From the NCBI GenBank assembly GCA_047601695.1, contig JASGIW010000004.1, forward strand, positions 930,001-994,000: DNA of 64,000 bases, given 5' to 3'. Below the pieces are notes generated by a model. It had not been told where the DNA came from. It worked only from the letters and a program-made list of their open reading frames with translations, and did no database searches. The translations under genes and the position numbers were made by a program. This document shows positions 57,220-64,000 of this stretch, piece by piece (the stretch's first letter is position 1; the number at the start of each line of letters is the position of its first letter). Origin of the DNA: Propionivibrio sp047601695 (GTDB taxonomy: Bacteria; Pseudomonadota; Gammaproteobacteria; Burkholderiales; Rhodocyclaceae).

Positions 57220-57953
57220 TCAGTGCAGACTCACCGCCTCGCACGCCATAGTCGATGGCACGCGCCAGACCGCTGCCGTCGGCCGTTCTGACCCGCTGTC
57301 CTCGCCAATCTTGACGAGATCACGACCACAGGCACCGCACGTGCAGGATTCGGGTTCGTGCCGGTGTTCGATGCGCGGCAATTCGGGCGGCAGCGGATTG
57401 CGGCCACGGCGTTTGTGCGTACGCGGCGCATCGGTCGGAGTCTGCTCTTCCACGAGTTCGGCATCGATCGCCGCGCCATCCTCGTCGGAAGTCTCGAGAA
57501 ACAGATCGCGCTGTTCGGCGGTCAGCGCTTCGCTCTTGCAGCCGAAGCGGATTCGCTTCAGGCAAGCGAACTCGAGGGTGAGTTGCTGGATCTTCAGGTC
57601 ACGCCGTTTGAGTTCGGCGTCGAGGGCGGCAAGCTGCGTTCGCAAGGCGTTGATCTCTGCCTGAACCAGGGCTGGATCAGCGGCTTCTTGGGCCGGTTCA
57701 GCGATCCGGCCAATTACGCTCGGTCGCCGCAACTGGCTCTTTACCGGCTCGGAACGTGCTGGCTCACGCGCCGCTGCGATCCAGAGTCTGCTCGCCATCG
57801 CCAAGCTCAACGATCTCGAACCGCTTGCCTGGCTGAAGGACACGCTCGAAAAATTGCCGACCTGGCTCTACAGCAGGATCGACGAGTTGCTGCCGCTCCG
57901 GGCCGTCGCTTCTACGTAGAACCGTTGGCAACGTGGCGCCGTAGGACGCTTAC
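57220..57953. mobile_element. tnpC: Broken and rearranged IS66-family element
   Basis: Two parts of a TnpC transposase face different ways. On the minus strand (about 57303-57700, within an open frame 57220-57843) lies the N-terminal part: the leucine-zipper-like segment QAEINALRTQLAALDAELKR, RIRFGCKSEALTAEQRDLF, and the zinc-finger CTCGACGRDLVKIGED. On the plus strand, 57758-57919, lies the C-terminal tail (AIQSLLAIAKLNDLEPLAWL ... IDELLPLRAVAST). A terminal inverted repeat, GTAAGCGTCCTAC read inward, ends at 57953. The catalytic DDE core and the other end are missing, so the element cannot move. The remains imply deletion plus inversion or two insertions. Confidence 0.8.
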
Positions 57954-58008
57954 ACAAGACTTAAGGCACTGGGCTGTTGAGCGCTTGGAGCTTGGAGTCG
58001 TTAACGAC

Positions 58009-58044
58009 GAAGCCCCGCATTGAGTGATTCGATGCGGGGCTTTT
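58009..58044 (-). terminator. Probable rRNA operon terminator
   Basis: Stem AGCCCCGCAT / ATGCGGGGCT with an 11-base loop, just past the 5S gene on the minus strand. The T run is stronger on the plus strand, so it may work both ways. Confidence 0.6.
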
Positions 58045-58055
58045 GGTGTTGGGGA

Positions 58056-58171
58056 GCCTGGCGGTGACCTACTTTCACACACGGTTGGTGCACTATCATC
58101 GGCGCGACGTTGTTTCACGGTCCTGTTCGAGATGGGAAGGGGTGGGTCCAACGTGCTATGGCCGCCAAGCA
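58056..58171 (-). rRNA. rrf: 5S ribosomal RNA
   Basis: The reverse complement begins TGCTTGGCGGCCATAGC and contains the conserved CCCATCTCGAACAGG-type loop and the matching 3' strand GTCACCGCCAGGC. About 116 nt; ends are approximate. Confidence 0.93.
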
Positions 58172-58599
58172 TAACTTGTCCGTATCGGTGTTCTGATACG
58201 CAAAATGGGAAGAAGGGTTTTGTGGGTTGTGATTGTTTTGTTGAGTTGCTGCTTAAGGTTATAGGATCAAGCCGCACGGGCAATTAGTACTGGTTAGCTT
58301 AACGCATTACTGCGCTTCCACACCCAGCCTATCAACGTCGTGGTCTTCGACGACCCTTCAGGGGGCTCGAGGCCCCGGGGAAATCTTATCTTGAGGCGAG
58401 TTTCACGCTTAGATGCTTTCAGCGTTTATCTCTTCCAGACTTAGCTACCCGGCGATACAACTGGCGTCATAACCGGTACACCAGAGGTCTGTCCACTCCG
58501 GTCCTCTCGTACTAGGAGCAGGTCCCCTCAAATTTCCAGCGCCCACGGCAGATAGGGACCAAACTGTCTCACGACGTTTTAAACCCAGCTCACGTACCA

Positions 58600-58632
<33 letters not shown>

Positions 58633-58637
58633 GGCTA

Positions 58638-58677
<40 letters not shown>

Positions 58678-58706
58678 ACCGCCGTCGATATGAACTCTTG
58701 GGCGGT

Positions 58707-58795
<89 letters not shown>

Positions 58796-58884
58796 TCTGC
58801 TCGACTTGTGGGTCTCGCAGTCAAGCACGCTTATGCCATTGCACTATTAGCACGATGTCCGACCGTACCTAGCGTACCTTCGTA

Positions 58885-58929
<45 letters not shown>

Positions 58930-59084
58930 TACCATGCACGGTCCCAGACCTGGATTCACAGGCCATGGTTAGAACCTCAAACAAACCAGGGTGGTATTTC
59001 AAGGATGGCTCCATGAGAACTAGCGTCCTCACTTCAAAGCCTCCCACCTATCCTACACAGACCGGTTCAAAGTCCAATGCAAAG

Positions 59085-59116
<32 letters not shown>

Positions 59117-59189
59117 AGCCGCGGGGAGATTGCATCTTCACAAACATTTCAACTTCGCTGAGTCTCGGGAGGAGACAGTGTGGCCATCG

Positions 59190-59283
<94 letters not shown>

Positions 59284-59307
59284 CAAGAGCTTGCACCCCA
59301 TCACTTA

Positions 59308-59342
<35 letters not shown>

Positions 59343-59973
59343 GTCCACTTTCGTGTTTGCAGAGTGCTGTGTTTTTATTAAACAGTCGCAGCCACCATTT
59401 CACTGCAACCCTTTCGGCCTTCGCGAGTGAATCGCTACAACCTACCAGGGCGCACCTTTTCCCGAAGTTACGGTGCTAATTTGCCGAGTTCCTTCTCCCG
59501 AGTTCTCTCAAGCGCCTTAGAATTCTCATCCTGCCCACCTGTGTCGGTTTGCGGTACGGTCTCTCTGTAACTGAAGCTTAGAGGCTTTTCTTGGAAGCAT
59601 GGTATCAATCACTTCGCGGTCAAAGACCACTCGTTGTCACGCCTCATCTAAAGCCCGGCGGATTTGCCTACCAGGCACGACTACACGCTTGAACCGGGAC
59701 GTCCAACACCCGGCTGACCTAACCTTCTCCGTCCCCCCATCGCATTACAAAGAGGTACTGGAATATTAACCAGTTTCCCATCGACTACGCTTTTCAGCCT
59801 CGCCTTAGGGGCCGACTCACCCTGCGCCGATGAACGTTGCGCAGGAAACCTTGGGCTTTCGGCGAGGGAGCTTTTCACTCCCTTTATCGCTACTCATGTC
59901 AGCATTCGCACTTCTGATACCTCCAGCATCCGTTACCAGACACCTTCAACGGCCTACAGAACGCTCTCCTACC

Positions 59974-60136
59974 ATATGTACGCTCCCTTTAATTCACTCA
60001 TGTGTGCGATCTCACCCATCATCGCGTCAAACTGACGCAACCAGTGAGTGAAGGGCTTTGGTCTCCACGTAACTTGCTGCGCAAGTTAGTGTCGCCCAAG
60101 CTTTTCTTCGAATGAATTAAAGTGGAACGTACATAT
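59974..60136 (-). repeat. Intervening sequence in 23S helix 45
   Basis: At a position where other 23S genes have a short helix, the strand carries about 160 extra bases closed by a long stem (ATATGTACG with CGTACATAT, then TTTAATTCA with TGAATTAAA). The closing stem is AT-rich compared with the flanking rRNA. Such stems are cut by RNase III in other bacteria, leaving a fragmented 23S. Confidence 0.7.
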
Positions 60137-60191
60137 CCGCGATTTCGGTGCATAGTTTGAGCCCCGTTACATCTTCCGCGCAGGACGACTC

Positions 60192-60255
<64 letters not shown>

Positions 60256-60750
60256 AAGCCTTCCCACCTCGTTTCCCACTTAACTATGGCTTGGGGACCT
60301 TAATCGGCGGTCTGGGTTGTTTCCCTCTTGACACCGGACGTTAGCACCCGATGTCTGTCTCCCACGCTCGCACTCTTCGGTATTCGGAGTTTGCATAGGT
60401 TTGGTAAGTCGCGATGACCCCCTAGCCTAAACAGTGCTCTACCCCCGAAGGTGATACGTGAGGCACTACCTAAATAGTTTTCGGAGAGAACCAGCTATTT
60501 CCAAGTTTGTTTAGCCTTTCACCCCTATCCACAGCTCATCCCCTAACTTTTCAACGTTAGTGGGTTCGGACCTCCAGTGCGTGTTACCGCACCTTCATCC
60601 TGGCCATGGATAGATCACTTGGTTTCGGGTCTACACCCAGCAACTCGTCGCCCTTATCAGACTCGGTTTCCCTACGCCTCCCCTATCCGGTTAAGCTCGC
60701 TACTGAATGTAAGTCGCTGACCCATTATACAAAAGGTACGCAGTCACCCC

Positions 60751-60860
60751 TGCACGAAGAACCCTCCGGGTCCTTCGCCTGCACAGATCTATTTCATCTT
60801 TGCTGTCCTTTTGCGGCGCGCTGCGCGCTCCGCGAAAGAACCCCGAAGACTCTTTGTGCA
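60751..60860 (-). repeat. Intervening sequence in 23S helix 25
   Basis: About 110 extra bases lie between the conserved GCAGTCACCCC and GGGGCTCCCACTG segments, closed by a TGCAC...GTGCA stem. They contain internal hairpins (GGCGCGCTGCGCGC). A normal helix 25 is only about 15-25 bases. Confidence 0.75.
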
Positions 60861-61548
60861 GGGGCTCCCACTGTTTGTATGCATGCGGTTTCAGGATCTA
60901 TTTCACTCCCCTCCCGGGGTTCTTTTCGCCTTTCCCTCACGGTACTGGTTCACTATCGGTCGATTACGAGTATTTAGCCTTGGAGGATGGTCCCCCCATG
61001 TTCAGACAGGGTTTCTCGTGCCCCGCCCTACTTGTCGCAAGCTCAGTACCATGACCGGGTTTTCGCGTACGGGGCTATCACCCACTACGGCGCGACTTTC
61101 CAGACGCTTCCGCTAACGCAGTCATTATCACTTGCAGGCTGCTCCCATTTCGCTCGCCACTACTTTGGGAATCTCGGTTGATTTCTTTTCCTCCGGCTAC
61201 TTAGATGTTTCAGTTCGCCGGGTTCGCTTCGCACGCCTATGTATTCAGCGTGCGATACTCCTTGCGGAGTGGGTTTCCCCATTCGGACATCTCCGGATCA
61301 AAGCTTCATTGCCAGCTCCCCGGAGCTTTTCGCAGGCTTGCACGTCCTTCTTCGCCTGTAATCGCCAAGGCATCCACCACATGCACTTATTCGCTTGATC
61401 CTATAACCTTGAGCTCTCTTGCGAGATCTGTCAGCTACAGGCAACTCATTTGTGCAATCCCTTGCTCTCCGCAAGGGATCGATGCAATCACAACCGTATC
61501 GCTGGCTTTTAGCTTGTCGGCTACCAGCGATACAACCTTCTTCCATTT

Positions 61549-61560
61549 TGTTAAAGAGCA
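61549..61560 (-). promoter_or_regulatory. boxA antitermination site in the 16S-23S spacer
   Basis: The minus strand reads TGCTCTTTAACA, the classic boxA bound by NusB/S10, between tRNA-Ala and 23S. It lets polymerase pass through the long untranslated rRNA genes. Confidence 0.8.
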
Positions 61561-61571
61561 CAAACTCCGTA

Positions 61572-61644
61572 AGGAGTGAGGAGTGAGGAGTGAGGAGCAA
61601 ACCCATGGGTTTTACTCTTCACTCCTAACTCCTGACACCTCACT
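61572..61644. repeat. Seven-base tandem repeat and inverted partner in the rRNA spacer
   Basis: AGGAGTG is repeated about three and a half times (61572-61598) and is followed by a degenerate inverted copy (CTTCACTCCTAACTCCTGAC at 61617-61636). The two can pair into a long hairpin centred on ACCCATGGGT. Confidence 0.7.
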
Positions 61645-61651
61645 GGGGGGG

Positions 61652-61727
61652 TGGTGGAGGATGACGGGATCGAACCGACGACCCCCTGCTTGCAAAGCAG
61701 GTGCTCTCCCAGCTGAGCTAATCCCCC
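61652..61727 (-). tRNA. tRNA-Ala (TGC) in the rRNA spacer
   Basis: A 76-nt cloverleaf on the minus strand starting GGGGGATTAGCTCAGC, anticodon loop CTTTGCAAG giving TGC, with encoded CCA. Confidence 0.95.
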
Positions 61728-61734
61728 GATCTCC

Positions 61735-61811
61735 TGGTGGGTCTGGTTGGAATCGAACCAACGACCCCCGCCTTATCAAGACGATGCTCTAACCGACTGA
61801 GCTACAGACCC
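61735..61811 (-). tRNA. tRNA-Ile (GAT) in the rRNA spacer
   Basis: A 77-nt cloverleaf on the minus strand starting GGGTCTGTAGCTCAG, anticodon loop CTTGATAAG giving GAT, with encoded CCA. Seven bases separate it from tRNA-Ala. Confidence 0.95.
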
Positions 61812-61869
61812 GCCGTCTGTGCTACGCGTGACAATCGATAGGTTGTGAGTTCTTGACCCAGCCTTGCTC

Positions 61870-63411
<1,542 letters not shown>

Positions 63412-63542
63412 CAATTCCTGTTAAAACTCTCGCTTGACGTCCTACAGCTCCAATTCCTCAGAACCAGAGCCTTCCTACTTCGTGCGAGTTACTTCATCTC
63501 TTCGCATGCGCAAAACGCATCCAGCCAGATCAAGAACCCACA

Positions 63543-63570
63543 CCTATCGATCGTCCAGTTTTTAAAGAAC
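63543..63570 (-). promoter_or_regulatory. rRNA leader with boxA-like motif
   Basis: On the minus strand, just after tRNA-fMet, the leader reads GTTCTTTAAAAACTGGACG and continues GATCGATAGGTGTG. This resembles the boxA-containing leader before 16S in betaproteobacteria. No separate strong promoter is seen between tRNA-fMet and 16S. Confidence 0.55.
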
Positions 63571-63572
63571 TT

Positions 63573-63649
63573 TGGTTGCGGGGACAGGATTTGAACCTGT
63601 GACCTTCGGGTTATGAGCCCGACGAGCTGCCAGACTGCTCCACCCCGCG
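63573..63649 (-). tRNA. Initiator tRNA-fMet (CAT) directly upstream of 16S
   Basis: A 77-nt cloverleaf on the minus strand starting CGCGGGGTGGAGCAG. The anticodon loop CTCATAACC gives CAT. The C1-A72 mismatch (C at the 5' end, A before CCA-proximal discriminator) and the GGG/CCC anticodon stem mark it as the initiator. Confidence 0.95.
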
Positions 63650-63740
63650 CCCGATTAGTCGCACAACAGCACGACTTAATTCGATCGCACACAGACACAA
63701 AATCTGCAAATTGCAACCCAACAACTTACAAAGGGAAGTG

Positions 63741-63769
63741 ATTATAACAAACTTTGACGACCATGCCAA
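63741..63769 (-). promoter_or_regulatory. Sigma-70 promoter upstream of tRNA-fMet and the rRNA operon
   Basis: On the minus strand, -35 TTGGCA (63764-63769) and -10 TATAAT (63741-63746) are 17 bases apart. It can drive tRNA-fMet and probably reads on into 16S. Confidence 0.75.
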
Positions 63770-63822
63770 TGATACCGGCCAACAATCGATCCATTGAAAT
63801 AACACAAACCTCAACACCTGCT

Positions 63823-63899
63823 TGGCGCGCCCGGAGCGATTCGAACGCCCGACCCCTTGGTTCGTAGCCAAGTACTCTATCCAACTGAGCTACGGGCGC
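63823..63899 (-). tRNA. tRNA-Arg (ACG)
   Basis: A 77-nt cloverleaf on the minus strand starting GCGCCCGTAGCTCAG. Anticodon loop CTACGAA gives ACG (arginine, wobble inosine). CCA is encoded. Confidence 0.95.
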
Positions 63900-63920
63900 G
63901 CTGCATCAAGCAAGCCGCGC

Positions 63921-63949
63921 ATTCTACAGATCGATTTCTGTTTGATCAA
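63921..63949 (-). promoter_or_regulatory. Sigma-70 promoter for tRNA-Arg
   Basis: On the minus strand, -35 TTGATC (63944-63949) and -10 TAGAAT (63921-63926) have a 17-base spacer, 22 bases before the tRNA. Confidence 0.75.
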
Positions 63950-64000
63950 GTTTTTTTGGCGCTGTTTTTATACACACAGGAATCGGGCTAAACGATCATC

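Overview
The window looks like chromosomal DNA of a GC-rich betaproteobacterium, most like the Rhodocyclales. The evidence is the presence of small betaproteobacterial families (DUF3460, DUF3567), the ribosomal and translation gene order (rpsF-priB-rpsR-rplI-dnaB; tRNA-thrS-infC-rpmI-rplT-pheS-pheT-ihfA-merR-tRNA-Pro) and the rRNA sequences. No replicon origin, prophage or CRISPR array was seen.

Layout. 0.4-10.2 kb: a polyol uptake and oxidation operon (binding protein, two permeases, ATPase, D-arabinitol 4-dehydrogenase), followed by a PocR-AraC regulator, an AT-richer uroporphyrinogen-decarboxylase/MtaA-like gene and a cupin-AraC regulator. 10.2-16.1 kb: two small conserved genes, a porin / PstS-like / hybrid histidine kinase cluster and an MscS channel. 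16.2-20.5 kb: a ynjBCD-ynjF-like ABC transporter operon. 20.6-31 kb: a TVP38-flavin oxidoreductase fusion, an acetyltransferase, a YqhA-like membrane protein, a 1756-residue exonuclease/RecQ/UvrD fusion and an Nramp transporter. 31-43.6 kb: clpB, an ATP-grasp-like protein coupled to a DinG/YoaA helicase, a polar amino acid ABC transporter, uraA-upp, a peroxiredoxin and a PIN-PhoH ATPase. 43.6-56.6 kb: a transglutaminase-like protein, dnaB, the rpsF operon, an S24-type repressor and the thrS-to-ihfA translation cluster. 56.6-58 kb: a small accessory patch with a broken IS66 element. 58-64 kb: a minus-strand rRNA operon (tRNA-Arg, tRNA-fMet, 16S, tRNA-Ile, tRNA-Ala, 23S, 5S). Its 23S gene carries two extra helices, in the H25 and H45 positions.

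The most striking pattern is in the reading frames. Eight genes, including dnaB, pheS and pheT, are broken by one extra base. In every case the break lies in a heptamer that reads GTTC(G/A)AC on the plus strand, and deleting one base gives GTYRAC and restores the protein. rpsF has an in-frame TGA inside another GTYRAC hexamer. Because essential genes are hit, I read these as either a systematic sequence error, perhaps at a modified GTYRAC motif, or an unusual mutation signature. The affected genes are annotated across the break.
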